Positions 20,766-32,728 of a stretch of 64,000 nucleotides of DNA are shown one piece after another (position 1 is the stretch's first letter; every line of letters begins with the position of its first letter). Source of the DNA: Trichobilharzia regenti (Eukaryota; Platyhelminthes; Trematoda; Strigeidida; Schistosomatidae); assembly GCA_944472135.2 (NCBI GenBank), contig OX235265.1, positions 92,350,984-92,414,983 of the forward strand, read 5' to 3'. Below the pieces are notes generated by a model. It did not search any database and was not told the origin of the DNA. It worked only from the letters and a program-made list of their open reading frames with translations. Both the position numbers and the translations under genes were made by a program.

Positions 20766-21589
20766 TTAGGTGTATTTTAGGTTATTTAGTTCATGGAATA
20801 GGGCAGTTAACTTCTGAAGATTCCTCCATCATTCATTTTTTTACCTACCCTCAAGCTTTTGAAATTTTCTGTGCTGTTCGTGTGTTAAGATCTCTGGCTT
20901 CACGCTCAACTTTCTCTCTATTCTGAGCTTAAGATGAGCAAGTAAACTGGATGAGATTTGGGAGTGCTTCAGCTGAGGATTAAACTAGGACCTCCCATTT
21001 GGCTGGTAAGTATTCTAATATTGAACTACTGGAACCATTTTCTTCTAAGATGATCTTAGTGTGAAGTTAGCGCTGAAGACTTCATCAAGATAGACAATGG
21101 TGCCTTTAGGATGAAGTCATCAGGCTCAGATAGTCCAAGAATGCTTGAATGATCTTAATTTCATGAATGATTCTTATCCAGGAATAAACGACAAGAAGGA
21201 AACAAGTAGTTCACAGAATAAGCTCTTTTCGGTGATTGTACAACTACAGTAGATGAGTTCTTCGAAGAGAGCTTCTTCTCTAGAATGATCTCTGTTTGTA
21301 CATCTATTATATATAAACAGAAATATACAAATAAAATGATAGTCGTTTCATTGTTATCTGGACAAGAAATGTAAACATGTTTCCCTTGAAAACTTAATTC
21401 CTCTTAAATCCACTAACAGCGGATTAAAGATTAAGCGATCTTAAAACTTTTTTTTACTGAATGAGAGGAGAAATTTTCGCCAAAGTTTATTTATGCTTAA
21501 TATCTAGCATTATTGAAAGAAAGTTTTATCAAGGTAAAGGTATATTCACTACAAAATTTAGAAAAGGTTTTACAGAGAGAGAGATGCAG
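20766..21589. other. Mostly unannotated; possible minus-strand tRNA-like remnant
   Basis: 20980-21035 on the minus strand shows a box A-like TAGTTCAATATTAGAATAC and a box B-like AGTTTAATCCTC, so it could be a very old SINE head. Otherwise nothing recognised. Confidence 0.35.
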
Positions 21590-21760
21590 TAATTTGATGG
21601 GTGTTGACCAGCAGTGGAACTCATCAGGCACGTTCAGGCCTTTTATGTAGTCTTCATCTGGATATACCTGCGTTTTCAGTGAGTGATGACGTCCCCTGTG
21701 AGACTCGAGTCCAGCACCTACCGTTCGAAACAGTGAAGCGTTATCCACAATAGAAATTCA
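21590..21760 (-). mobile_element. SINE-A remnant, minus strand
   Basis: Plus-strand text GACCAGCAGTGGAACTCATC, CATCTGGATATACCTGCG, CAGTGAGTGATGACG and AGTGAAGCGTTATCCAC is the reverse complement of SINE-A 3' end, hammerhead, spacer and head. The hammerhead core reads ATGAAGA and stem II is lost. Confidence 0.75.
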
Positions 21761-21889
21761 GGCCATGTGGACTTTGTATACGTAGAAGAAAAACATACAC
21801 GGTAATCTGAGGCCTGATGATGAGTTGTATCAGTACGAGTGAACAAGAGGAATAACAAAATTATCGGAGACGTTGAATCACATCCAAGT

Positions 21890-22030
21890 TGAAAAAGGAT
21901 AGACGACCATTATACTCATGGAGAATTCCGGAAAAACCACTTCATATTGAAGTAAGTGCTAAAGATGATGCCTGGAAGGATAATGGAAGCTTTCTAACTA
22001 AATCACACTAACCTCAGCCGATATAGAGAT
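21890..22030 (+). mobile_element. PLE-II 3' end remnant
   Basis: CTTCATATTGAAGTAAGTGC, AAAGATGATGCCTGG, GGATAATGGAAGCTTT and CTCAGCCGAT parallel the PLE-II 3' end at 10.1 and 24.0 kb. Strongly decayed. Confidence 0.45.
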
Positions 22031-22439
22031 ACCGGAAAAGGTTTGGCGAATTACTAACTGATTTTAGATGTTTCATTGTAAGTCACCTTTAGACTTTGTA
22101 GGGACGATTTAATTCGATTTAGTAAAACAAACCAAATAATACTAAGTAGACAGTGCCCAGTAATTCATTATTAAATAGGAGCTTCTAAGATAAGTGTAGT
22201 ACATACGGACTGAACGGATTATGTCCTTAGAAATCAGTACTATGCGAACTGTCTGAGGTAATTTTTCATGTTTAGGCCTAACATGCAGACTGAATTTTAA
22301 GTCACAGTGGGCTTTTATCTGGAAGCGTCACACTTTTTGCTTTAAAACCGGTTTTCAAGTGTTGATTTACAAATATTTAATGGATAACATTAGGTAACAG
22401 AATCAAAAAAACGTTAAATAAACTAACGAAATCAGGACA
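22031..22439. other. No gene seen
   Basis: No recognised element. It may contain 5' sequence of the following PLE-II, but no coding frame supports this. Confidence 0.4.
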
Positions 22440-24090
22440 AATTACAAAACAAGATCAATGGTGAATGAAATCTAACGGACCTATTTTACCTCGATTCTAT
22501 GGTAGACAGAAGCTACACAAACTAAACATTTCTTTACGACCAGAAACACCGACATATAATCTATCTAAAGAACTTTTCAGGAAATTAAATTATCTAACAG
22601 AATTATGTGACCATTCTATCAATTCGTCAATCCAATTTTTAGAGAAAATCAAAAACATTCAAGTAGAAGACAATGAAATAATGGTTTTCTTTGATGTCAC
22701 AGCATTATATACTTCACTTAGTCCAAAACTAGCAACAGAAACTATGCAACAATTACTCTATAGTGATGAAAACATAAAGACGCAATGTTCAACTTGGATA
22801 GAACTTTTAAAAAAGTATGTCTTACAACATACTTCCAATTCAATACTCAAATATATGAACAAATAAAAGGAACACCAATGGGATCACCGCCTATATCAGG
22901 ATTTATAGCTGAAGCCGTCATGCAAAGATTAGAATTAGTAGCTCTACCTATAATTAAACCGAAAATCTGGACATGTACGTTACGTTGATGATACATTTTT
23001 AATAATCAAAAGAAATGATTTAGGATATACCCATAAATTAATAAACAACATATTTGAAGACATCAAAATCACCACGAGAGAAGAAGAATTAGATAACAAA
23101 ATCCCATTTTCAGATGTCTTAATCAGGAGAACCAACACAAGAAATTTAGGAACACAAATATACGTAGAAAATCAACACACTTAGATCAAATACTCAACTA
23201 TACTAGCAATAATCCTATTACTCACAAAGTAAACTGTGTGCAGATATTGTTCACAAAAGGGTTCAAACACACTGTAGCACTCCAGAGTTGAAAAGCATGG
23301 AAGAAAAATACCTACTAACGGCCTTCAAAAAGAATGGTTATCAACGAAATTTCATCAAAAAGTGTTTTAAATCGACCCACAACACCAACAAGAAACCATC
23401 ATCAAAGACCACAAGAAAATTCATCCTACCATACATGAAAAATATCTCTGAAATAACAGCTAGAATACTGAAACCGCTTGATATAAATATAGCACACAAG
23501 CCAGTCAAATCACTTAATTCGATATTATGCAGACCGAAAGATCCACCCAACAGAAAAAGGAGATAAAATTAATACCATTTACAAAATAAATTGTATGAAA
23601 TGTAACAGGCATTACATCGGCCAGAGTGGGCGTCTTCTTCGAATCAGAATTCAGAAACACAAATTAGCCGTGAAAAGACAATATATATTCTTTCATATCA
23701 GTGCATATAAACAATTATGGACATCAGTTTGATATGGATAATGTAGAAATCTTAGACAGAGAAAACACCATCAAAAGTGCAGTCAGGTAATTCCTAGAAG
23801 CCTGGTACTCAAACAAATAAGCAATTAACAAACGCGTTAATTAATATAGACCAAATATACCAACTAATAAAAAGTAAATCATGTGACTAGAAGGTTTAAA
23901 ATCCAAGTCAATAGAAAATGGTCAATCCAAATGTCAAGATGGTCACCGGGAGACGCAACTATATCACTCATGAAAAATTCAAATCATTTCATTTTATGTT
24001 AAAAATTGCGCTAAAAGGGGATGTTGTCCAGGATGGGGGACGACGAAAGCTCTGCAACTAAACCAATCAGCTCAGAGAACACTATTAATT
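22440..24090 (+). pseudogene. Penelope-like element PLE-II, nearly complete RT and GIY-YIG, frameshifted
   Basis: The most complete PLE-II here. Frame 22465-22866 starts with FYGRQKLHK (RT fingers) and has VFFDVTALYTSLSP with the first catalytic aspartate. A frameshift follows. Frame 22785-22988 has the next RT motif IKGTPMGSPPISGFIAEAVM. Another shift precedes YVDDTFLI (22981-23005). The thumb and connector carry further stops. 23288-23566 encodes TAFKKNGYQRNFIKK and EITARILKPLDINIAHKPVK. The GIY-YIG signature, CMKCNRHYIGQSGR then IRIQKHKLAVKRQ, lies at 23595-23680. The 3' region ends with a hammerhead-like motif near 24015-24065. At least four frame breaks make it non-functional. Confidence 0.88.
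24010..24068 (+). ncRNA. Hammerhead-like motif in PLE-II 3' end
   Basis: GTTGTCC and GGACGAC can form a 7-bp stem II, directly followed by the intact GAAA element and AGCTC. The upstream core region reads CTAAAAGGGGAT where related copies have CTGAAGAT, so the first core segment is disrupted by an insertion and substitutions. GCG upstream and TGC downstream are the remnants of stem I. Confidence 0.5.
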
Positions 24091-24129
24091 ACAAAGGATT
24101 TAATTGGTTTCAAGTCGAAAAATGTATCT

Positions 24130-24422
24130 ACTCCTCACTACATTGACTGACTACAGTATGAAGTCAACTGGACTGATAGCGGGAAGTCGTTACCACCAAG
24201 TTGGGTGTGAGAACACATACTCATTGATGATAGTGGCTGGCGTTGGAGATATATATGTATCACGAATTTGCAGGAGTCAGGTTTCATAGGCTACCGGATT
24301 CCATCCCATTGAGTGAATGGTCAATGCGATTGCCTTGTAATGTAAAGATCTTTGATTTTATCCCTAGTGAGGGGGTGGTTGGTGCGTACTGAGAAAGAGT
24401 CTCAAACTAATTCCATATTAGT
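24130..24422 (+). mobile_element. SINE-B unit, truncated in the hammerhead
   Basis: Leader (GGTGTGAGAACACATACTC), head (TGAATGGTCAATGCGA; box B weak) and the start of the hammerhead (GGTGCGTACTGAGAAAGAGTC, then CAAACTA) end abruptly at 24422, where PLE-III sequence begins. Confidence 0.65.
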
Positions 24423-24990
24423 TTGTTTATTAGATGTATAACACAGTGAGTGAAACAGTATTACTTACTGGATGACAAAGTTTCAAACAAAATTTATTGT
24501 CCATAATCATATCAATTTTAATCACACGATTTTGAAACTTAAGTTTTATAGGTTTCTTTGTCCTCTCCTATTTGTCATCGTTGGAGTAGTAGAATTTTTC
24601 AGATATCTGCTTGGACAGGTGCTGATACATTCCTATTACACGTGTTTACAGTTGATTCGATAAACAAAGATTCTGTTATCAATCTCTCCCTCGCTCCACC
24701 CTGTGACATTAAATCTTAAAACTGTCATCCTATCCCATCCGATTGTATTGTGGTGTGTTAATGCATGAAGTGAGTGGTATAGCTGAACTATTCTCCAAAT
24801 TTCGTACCTTATTCGGGTCAATCAATCTAGATTTTGCTAGGTTTTTATGTTCAGCTAGTCTGAATGCTCCTGTTCTACTAATTTGACCTATGTATTTGAC
24901 CTGACAATCATTCAAGCAGGGTATTAGATAAACTAAAGTGTTTTAAAGGCTCCACTGACAGGATTGATCCTTTAACCGACAAAGCTTTTT
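24423..24990 (-). pseudogene. Penelope-like element PLE-III, GIY-YIG end, minus strand
   Basis: Frame 24730-24915 encodes NDCQVKYIGQISRTGAFRLA, then EHKNLAKSRLIDPNKVRNLE, a GIY-YIG nuclease of the NDC..YIGQ type. A shifted frame, 24636-24821, continues toward the C-terminus. The 3' part (24423-24560) holds CTGGATGACAAAGTTTCAAA and the TTAGTTTGTTTATTAGATG block. Only the nuclease end is present. It forms an inverted pair with 25040-25640. Confidence 0.85.
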
Positions 24991-25039
24991 TCTAATTGAG
25001 TTTGTGGGTTTGAATGCCACTTTTTTTGTTAAAGGATCT

Positions 25040-25640
25040 CGTGGAGCCTTTAAAACAAAGAAATTTAGCTTATCTAGTACAGTGCAATGAATGTCAGGTC
25101 AAATGCATAGGTCAAACTTGTAGAACAGGGCCAGTCAGTCAGACTAGCTGAACATGAAAACTTAGCAAAATCTAGATTGGTTGACCCGAATAAGATAAGA
25201 AATCTAGAGAATAGTTCAGCTATAGCACTGACGACATGCAGTTACACACATCCATACAATAGGCTGTATGGGATAGGATGACAGTTTTAAGATCTAATGT
25301 CACAGGGTGCAGGGAGAGATTGATAGCAGAAACTCTGTTTATTGAATCAGCTGCGAATACATGTAACAGGAATTATCCAACACCCCTTCTCCCAGATATC
25401 TGGAAGATTCTACTACCACGCCTACGACGACAAATAGGAGAAGACAAAGAGAACTATGAAACTCAAATTTCGAAGTCGTGTGATCATAATTGATTGATAT
25501 GATTATGAACCACAATAAATTGTGTTCGAAGCCTTGTCATCTAGTAAATAATAATGTTTCACTCATTGTGTGATACATCTAATAAACAAACTAATATGGA
25601 ATTACTTACTACCACCACAGTGCCCAAGTCTTACACATAT
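25040..25640 (+). pseudogene. Penelope-like element PLE-III, GIY-YIG end, plus strand
   Basis: Mirror copy of 24423-24990. It runs from GTGGAGCCTTTAAAACAAAG through the NEC..VKCIGQTCRTG-like nuclease text (25085-25130), AEHENLAKSRLVDPNKIRNL (25150-25210) and the C-terminal frame 25278-25493 (ESAANTCNRNYPTPLLPDIW, matched at 33.9 kb). It ends in the 3' region with TCGAAGCCTTGTCATC. Frameshifts occur near 25120 and 25270. The two copies face each other head to head around 25015. Confidence 0.85.
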
Positions 25641-26004
25641 ATTAAGTCTCAAACAATGACGAAACAATTGTAGAATACTCATCGGTATTTAACAGTTCTC
25701 TTTATTGAAATTATTTCATGATTAAAATTTAAAGCCAGTTTGCTGAACACAAAACTTTTCCAGATAGTTTCATAGACATTTAATCAAAGTACCTGTTATA
25801 TACAAAATTACTGAAGGCTATCTACCATGTGATAAACTATTCAGTGCGAATTAACTATAGGGTGCTGTATCTACAAGGTCTACTGAAACAGAGCTACGAA
25901 TAGATCTTGTTTTATCCCTTGCTTAACCATACACTAGGTGATGTTCAGAACATCATGCATATTTGTGTTATGGTATTTTCTATATATATATATATATGCA
26001 AATG
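25641..26004. other. No gene seen; TA microsatellite
   Basis: May include more PLE-III 3' sequence at its start. A (TA)n run occurs at 25980-25997 immediately before the RTE fragment. Confidence 0.45.
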
Positions 26005-26890
26005 AAAAGCTATAAGCTGGCAGAAGAAGCATCAAAGATAGGACTTCAGGTGAACATAGATAAAACAGAGGTGATAAAGATTAATGGCCAACAAAACAGC
26101 AACAACAACAGACAACAATCAGCCAGGATAAATGCGAGGAACCTGAAAGAAACAACCTATCCATATCACATTACTGAAAATTCCATAGATGTAGCAAAAT
26201 ACTGTGTGAAATCAAGCTATAATAATAACAAGAAAATAGTTTACTCTGATCTAAATCTGACCTACCGCCCTAAAAGCATCGTTTCAACTACAGGAGAACG
26301 GAACTGACGAGGATATCAAAGCCAGAATCATAAAGGCAAGACAAGGTTTCATTACTGTCAAGCCTGTGGGGAGGTCTACAGCTCTCAGCATGACAATGAA
26401 AATGATATTTGGATTTTCAACTCCAATGTGAAATCAGTGCTACTATACGGATCAGAGGCTTGGCCAGCGCGTCATAAAGAGCATCTCAAACAAATTTCAA
26501 ACCTTCACTAACTGCTGTCTTCGCTCAATACTACTCAAGATCAGATGGCCATAAAAGATCAGCAACAGGGATCTCTGGGAGAGAACCATCTCAGGAGGAA
26601 CCAATTGTGCAACAAATAGGCGGGAAGAAATGGAGATGGATTGGTCATACGCTGAGGAAACCATCAAGGGACATCACTAGACAAGCCATCGCTCGAGTGG
26701 AACCAGGCCGAAAGGGAAGCGAGTGGCGAGTTGGTCGTCAATGTTAGGGTGACTTGAAGGAGGTGATGTGAAGAGGAGATGAGAGCATTTGGGCAGACTT
26801 GGAGCGGGGTGAAAAAGTTGGCAGAAAACAGAAGGCAATGGAGACGCGTAGCTGAAGCCCTGTGTTCCTCTAGGAATTAAAGGATATAAT
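26005..26890 (+). pseudogene. RTE LINE 3' third, with a short CR1/SINE-C tail inserted
   Basis: Starts in the RT thumb: SYKLAEEASKIGLQVNIDKT and EVIKIN, matching KLAEEASKIGLQVNIDKTEV in the full RTE. After ARINARNLKETT the RTE text is interrupted at 26163-26232 by a CR1/SINE-C tail. It then resumes as ACGAGGATATCAAAGCCAGA, continues through the SNKFQTFTNCCLRSILL-like segment (26490-26545) and GGAAGAAATGGAGATGGATTGG, to the 3' end GAAGCCCTGTGTTCCTCTAG plus an AATAAT tail. Broken by several shifts. Confidence 0.85.
26163..26232 (+). mobile_element. CR1 or SINE-C 3' tail fragment inside RTE
   Basis: TTACTGAAAATTCCATAGAT, then ACTGTGTGAAATCAAGCTAT and AATAATAAC correspond to the CR1/SINE-C tail GCTGAAAATTCCATACTTG ... 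GTGTGGAATCAAGCTGTAA. A heavily 5'-truncated insertion of about 70 bases. Confidence 0.65.
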
Positions 26891-27639
26891 AATAATTTTC
26901 TATTTAAATGGTCTTTGAGATGGTGGATTTTCCTGAAAATAATTGAATATATATATACACAAGTTAGAGACAAGTCGTTATCTGTCAGTTACAAGTTATT
27001 TTAAAAACTAACTGTCACTTCCGGCTACACAGAATAGGTGTTTAGCTCACATGATATACTATATGTATACATACATATATATGTAGCCTTTATATTTTCC
27101 ACTTAGAGAAAATACATTTAAAGACAGGAAGCAACGCTCCACCTTGCAGAGATACTTATTTCAATTTATCTCTGTTTCACAGACCACTGATAAAGAATGT
27201 TGTAGTTATTTTTTTTTCCCAACGTCTCTTACTTTCTCTCATATTGCACGTGTTTAAAACTCTCTCTCTGCTGTAGTAGTAGTAGTAATTTAATAAGCTT
27301 ACAATTTATCTCTTTAATTTTCTTTTGGCTGAATTCGATTAAATATTAGATAAGGTTTTATCAGTGTTCTGTAATCTGCCTACAGTGCTTTTTTCCTTTA
27401 GAATGAAACTTGTCTCAGCTTGTAGGCAGTTGTGATTTCGCCTTTGCCTTAGCTGAACCGAATTCGAACAAAGTAGAGACAACGGTACATACATAGTGAA
27501 GGATAAAATCAATCCGTTACTTTGTAATTTGTTTCTTTAGGATCTTATCAGGTAAATACAACCTCAATAATGAAATTTCATAGTTCTGTTGCAATTTTAA
27601 CATGCCTCATTTAGTTCATTGTAGATTAAATCGGGAACA
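26891..27639. other. No gene seen
   Basis: AT-rich with small TA-rich and TAG microsatellites (26947-26960, 27061-27084, 27272-27288). Confidence 0.45.
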
Positions 27640-28425
27640 GCAATTCTGAACGTCCAGTTGAGCAGAAGAGAGGAATATTCACTCAAGAGAGATGCGTGTA
27701 TAGAAAACCTACATCTGTAGGACAATATACGCATTTTTATTCAGTTTTGTACCAATCCGATACAAAGTCAATTTGGTCAGATGCTGCCTCATGAATAGAG
27801 CAACACATATCTGTACAGATGACTCCCTACAAGATGAGTAAGGATACATCCCAAATACACTGGTCCAAATGGGTTATCCTAGTAGTAGATTTGTAAAGAG
27901 ACACATGAACACCAAGTACAATAAAGAGAAACTGACAACAGCTGAAAAGAAACAACTGTTCATGAAATTGCAATTTAATGGAGACGTTGCTAGCGAAGTC
28001 TTACATCTGAGATTATCGACAGCGAGAAAACGAACTTATACCGCCGCCACCCTTTGTTTGTTATTTTTCAGCCGGCCAATTATGACTGCTTAAGTGAAAG
28101 ACAAGCTACTTAGCTGTGCCACATCTATGTGTATCTATAAATTTAGTTGCTTCTGTGGAGAGAGCTATATAGGGTGAACAACTAGACAGCTTAACAAACG
28201 CATGAATGAGCATTTCGCTTCATGGTTCGGAAAAGGTCAAAATAAAATCTATAAGAAGTTCTATTTCGGCTCATTTGATTGATGATAGTGGTCACCAAGT
28301 AGACAAAAGTAGTACCTTCGAAGTTATCTGTCGCACTCCATTAAGCCTTTCGAACGAAATTCGAATCCGTCTTTTACACATAGTCGAAGCTATGGGAATT
28401 AATTCGAGAGAACAATCCTAGTCTT
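27640..28425 (+). pseudogene. Penelope-like element PLE-I, thumb to GIY-YIG end (decayed)
   Basis: Begins in the thumb with text for CVYRKPTSVGQYTHFYSVLY (27695-27755), and continues with MNRATHICTDDSLQDE-like text. Frame 27869-28093 carries KKQLFMKLQFNGDVASEVLH, the pre-nuclease connector also seen at 1.3 and 4.2 kb. The GIY-YIG signature, SMCIYKFSCFCGESYIG, then RQLNKRMNEHF, is at 28120-28220 with a stop after YIG. Frame 28206-28421 holds ISAHLIDDSGHQVDKSSTFE and the C-terminal RIRLLHIVEAMGI. Many stops; non-functional. Confidence 0.85.
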
Positions 28426-29154
28426 TGCATACAACAAAAGAAGTTTGTTCTACCTTTGTCTCTCTCTCTCCCCTTGCTTAGCCTAGATGAATTCTATTCA
28501 ACACCCTTCCACTCTTTCTTATCTTCCATCTCCTTCGTACTTTTATGACATTTATTTAAACTCTTATTATCTGTCTACTACACCTACCCTTAGCATTATG
28601 TAACTTTTAAGACTTGACATAATTTATTTATTTATTGAATTGTCTACATATACATATATTACTACCTTTGTTATTCTTATCGCCCCCTGCATAAACCTTA
28701 TTATCAGTATTTTGGTATCATTATAATCATCGTTATTAAAGACGTTCAAAACATTTACCACATTATTATTATTACTATTATTTGATCCACAAAATCACCG
28801 TCATTGGTTAAAAATTTTCATACATATAAATCTACTTAAATTAGAGTAAATCCTGAAGAAGATCTAGTTGAAAGTACAATATTGTTCGTTTATATGTCTT
28901 GTTCTTATATGAAAGAATCAAGTGTCAGTTTACTAAGATATATAAAATATCGCGGTACTTATTTGTAAGTACGATGTGACCGGAGTTTTTCTAATAAAAC
29001 AAAAAGTGGGGAACAAAGGTAGAAACAAGATATTGACGTAAACAAACTATAAGATTACGTAAGCCATCATATGATTAATAATACATAAATCAGATATGAG
29101 AATAATTGTAAGTTTTGCTTATTTAATTAGTTATCAGACATATGAGTTATTGTC
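28426..29154. other. No gene seen
   Basis: AT-rich. The beginning may be the PLE-I 3' UTR. No coding frame or repeat was recognised. Confidence 0.45.
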
Positions 29155-30400
29155 ATTGTGTTATTGTTCTCTTGAGTTCCGAGTGAAACAAGCGGCTTCA
29201 GCAACACATCTTCACTCACTTTGTTCTATTTTCTGCCGTCCTCTCTTCAGCTGGGTCCACGATTGCTCATAATCTCTCGTCTCCTTCATGTCACCCTAGG
29301 ACGACCAACTCGTGACTTCCCACTTGAAATCCACTCAAGTGATGGCCTGCATTACGCACTGTCAGTAGGTGATTTCCTCAGTATATGCCTGATTCATTTC
29401 CATTTCTTGATACGTAGTTGTTGAGCAATCAGTCCTTGGTTGGTTTGTTACCAGCTGGATACACTTGTTGCTAATTCTTTCTGACCGGCCAGCCAGTATG
29501 GAGCAAAGGTAGCTATTGACGATAGTGTGCAACCTGTTCAAAATGCTTTTCGCTACACACAGTAGAAGTTTCTGATTTGTATAGGACTGACTTGACATTG
29601 GCATTGAAAATGCGAATCTTGTTTCCTATGCTGAGTTCAGAAGATTTCCAAACTGGTTTCGGGTTGATGAAGGTGTGTCCTACCTAATCGAATCCACCTG
29701 GCTTTAACATATTCATCCGTTCCGACTGTCTGTGGTTGAAACAGTACTTACTGTCTGCATAAGTGAAGGAAGTAACCTCAATTAAATCTCTCCCTCTGAT
29801 GGTGATTGGTGCTGGTAGTTACTGTTGTTACGGTTCGTTGGCTATCTTCATCGCCTTCGTCTTCTCTACGTCTACCTGTAGTCCTGTCTTCTCTGTCTCC
29901 CTCTTCTGCCAGTTTGTTGGTTTTTGCCTACAAGTTTTCGAGTCTCCGTGATATTAGACATATACCACTTGCGAAATTCATATCTTCTAAAGTCTTCTCA
30001 TCGGTGTTCCAAAGCACTCCTGTCTCCTAATTCCCCACAGTCTGATGCATAATCCAGTCTACCATAATTAATAATCCCATCGGTGATAATAGACATCCCG
30101 GTCTTAATTCTGTGTTCGCTTCAAATGCCTCATTGAATTTCCCATTCTGGATCACTTGACACGTGGCACTGTCATAAAGCTGTTGAATGAGGTTGACGAA
30201 GACTTGAGGTACACCGTAGTGTTCAAGCAGTTTCCACATTGCTTCTCAGTCAACGCTGTCTGTCGAAAGCCTTTTCGAAGTCTAGAAAGTTAAATTAGGG
30301 AAGGATTTGACTGCTATTCTATGCTGTGTTTAGTGATGACGATGCTTAGAGTTGCGGTTTGATCAGCACATGATTTGCCTTTCCTAAATCCAACCTTTTC
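29155..30400 (-). pseudogene. RTE LINE, RT palm to 3' end (decayed)
   Basis: Minus strand. Frame 30027-30239 contains MWKLLEHYGVPQVFVNLIQQ, ATCQVIQNGKFNEAFE and ELRPGCLLSP, where the full RTE has VRQGCLLSP, and MVDWIMHQ. Further 5' (30240-30400) the plus-strand text CTTTTCGAAGTC and GTTGCGGTTTGATCAGCAC matches the AFD and IDQIATLR segments. The 3' part includes the polymorphic thumb and the terminal GAGTTCCGAGTGAAACAAG. Truncated before the RT fingers. Many stops. Confidence 0.85.
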
Positions 30401-30483
30401 CATGCGGAGTCATGACACTCATCAAATGAGATGGTGCAACTAAGAAAGAGTGAAAAGAAGGACATATAATCGACTAAAAGCAG

Positions 30484-31070
30484 CACAGATGAGAACGTCC
30501 AAGCGATGCAGGATAGGAAATGCAAGAAAACCCTTCAATAGTCCAAAATTATTCTGTTAATCTACTGCGCTCACCATATGGATGGAGGAAGAATGGGGTC
30601 TTCAACACTGATGTTAAGTCATTTCTCCAATACCGGCCAGAGATTTGATTTGCACATCATGGAAAGCATTTCCAACAGGCTTCAGATTTTTATTAACTGC
30701 TGTCTTCACTCCATAACTAAGATCAGATGGTTAGCAATGATTATCAACAAGGGACTCTGACAGCTAGTGAGCCGTTGAAGAATCTATTGCCCAGAAAATA
30801 TGCTTAAGAAAATGGAGATAGATTGTAGATATTCTGAGGAGACTGTTTACTGATGTAGTGTGCCAGATCTCAGACTGTAGTCCCAATGGAAATCTACAAG
30901 TTGGGCGGGTATCCGTTGGTGACAGGAAAGAGATTATGTTAGGAGGAAGTAAAACTCCTATGGAATCATGGAACCGGCTATAGAGGATTGCACAGAACAA
31001 GATAAAGTGGAGATGTGTCGTTGAAGTCCTGTGTTCTACCCGGGACTCAAAAGAGTAATAATAGGTTAAA
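30484..31070 (+). pseudogene. RTE LINE 3' end (decayed)
   Basis: GATGAGAACGTCCAAGCGAT, GGTCTTCAACACTGATGTTA, GAAAGCATTTCCAACAGGCT, TTTATTAACTGCTGTCTTCA and AAAATGGAGATAGATTG follow the RTE C-terminal order. It ends GAAGTCCTGTGTTCTACCC and AATAATA. It lies back to back with the minus-strand copy at 29.2-30.4 kb, so two RTEs meet near 30.4 kb at their 5' ends. Confidence 0.75.
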
Positions 31071-32359
31071 GATGACTTACCCAGCTGCAGAAAGACATAC
31101 TGTATAAGTTAGGTTCTACTTGCATGATAGCGATGGTCTCTTAGAACTCCAGGAGGCCTTTGTTTAATTGTTTGTTTGTTATTTTTTAAGGAATTTAGCT
31201 TATCTATTGCATGTCTTGGGTCAGTCAGATTTCTCATGAAAGCGCTGCTCAAAGATTTGCATCCTAATTACTCCCAGGTGTTTTGGTATGTGTGTTCAAA
31301 AAATATAAGATAGACCCTTATTTCTGTCCTTCCAGTGTATCTGCTCTTGAAGCTACATGTTAGCTCATATACACAGTTGCAGCTAACAAATCCCTTAAGG
31401 GGAGTATGTGTATGAAACCGATAACTACATTTCACTGATTAACGTGATACTGACTAGTAATTTCGAGTTGGTAATCATGTTAAATCAAATTGAAAGTACA
31501 CAATACCACACACACCAACCGGCAGTACTTGCTAACCAGCTATGCCGAAATGATCTAAATACCAGACGCCTGTTCCGCTCGGTTGCAACCGATTTGGCAG
31601 AGGATCCCGACGTTAAATGCTCTTATATGAAATTGGCTTTAAAAGGCTATCTGGGGTGTTTCTATGGCTCTCACCATTTTTTGTGGTCACAGAGTCAAGT
31701 GAAGATGGCTCATTAGCCTGTAGAATAGTACTAACTATAGTAGAGAAGCAAGATGAGGAAGGTGATGTGAGTAAAGGAGAATGATGCTCAAGAAGACTTG
31801 GTTTGCTTTTGGAAGTGTGTGGGCGATTGTTACTTCCCGGCTGCCCACACCACTGTGGAAGTTGATTGATTCTTTGGGTACCTGAAACACAGAAAGGGTT
31901 AGTGTTGCGTGACCGCGGAGCTCAGGGGACAACTGTTTGAGGCCGGTCACACACAGCATGTATGAACTGGTTTCCTCGTTTGGTTCGGTATTAGTAAACT
32001 TACCGCCGGTTACGGACAACAGTATGTGGGGTGAGTCGGGATGTACAATTTTTGGGCTCGACCATTTCTAATCCCCTCTCTCCAGAGTAGAGAGACAGCA
32101 TATCTGGTGGGCATGCTGATTGTCTGAGGAAAACACCTCACTGCTGTAACACCCCTATTCCTTAGAAGTACGACTTCGCCCACAGATCCCCAGCATAGAG
32201 CAAGAAAGATTCTTACACTATTCCGGTAACTGCATTTAGTCTAATCGCTATCCTAACAACCTTCCTGGCGTGGTAGGACCTGCAGGAACATTGCTCTCAG
32301 CCAGTGTAGCTTGTTGGTGATATGTAGTCACATGATGTGTGTGTTTGTTTTTGACAGTC
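31071..32359. other. Unclassified stretch, partly of higher GC
   Basis: 31700-32300 is less AT-rich than its surroundings and contains short open frames without recognisable domains (31408-31716 plus, 31735-32019 minus). It lies directly 5' of a putative LTR, so it may belong to another element or be ordinary flanking DNA. Confidence 0.4.
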
Positions 32360-32724
32360 TGTTATATTTTGCTATGTGTATATGGATCGATATTCCATTA
32401 TAACTGACAATATGCTTTTGTCTGTCCACTAACTAAATAAACATGTATGACCTTGTTATCATATGACATTACAACCAATCATGGTAAGATGACTGTCTAT
32501 TGGTTCATGTGTATTAGCCATTTTCATATATACTTTGCATTGTACACTTTATATATATATTTCTTGTTCTCACGTTCGTACATTCGTACCATTTCACTCA
32601 CACTCTTGTGTGACATTTGTTTTCCTTGTCTGGAAAATACAAGTATCATTGTAAACCTGGGTGGTCTTCTGATTTCCCTCTTCCCGCGTCAGGACTATAT
32701 TAACTACTTGACGAGTACATAACA
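32360..32724 (+). mobile_element. LTR of a retrotransposon
   Basis: 365 bases with inverted termini TGTTAT...ATAACA. It contains a CCAATCA box (32473-32479), a TATA-like TTTATATATATATTTC (32549-32564), and AAATAAACATG (32434-32444), a possible polyadenylation signal. A primer-binding-like sequence follows at once. No gag or pol frame was found downstream, so the element body is missing or decayed. Confidence 0.6.
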
Positions 32725-32728
32725 TAAT

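Noticed and set aside
31408..31716. 102-codon open frame as a host gene
   Set aside because: No recognisable domain, no exon signals I can defend, and the composition does not clearly differ from chance frames.
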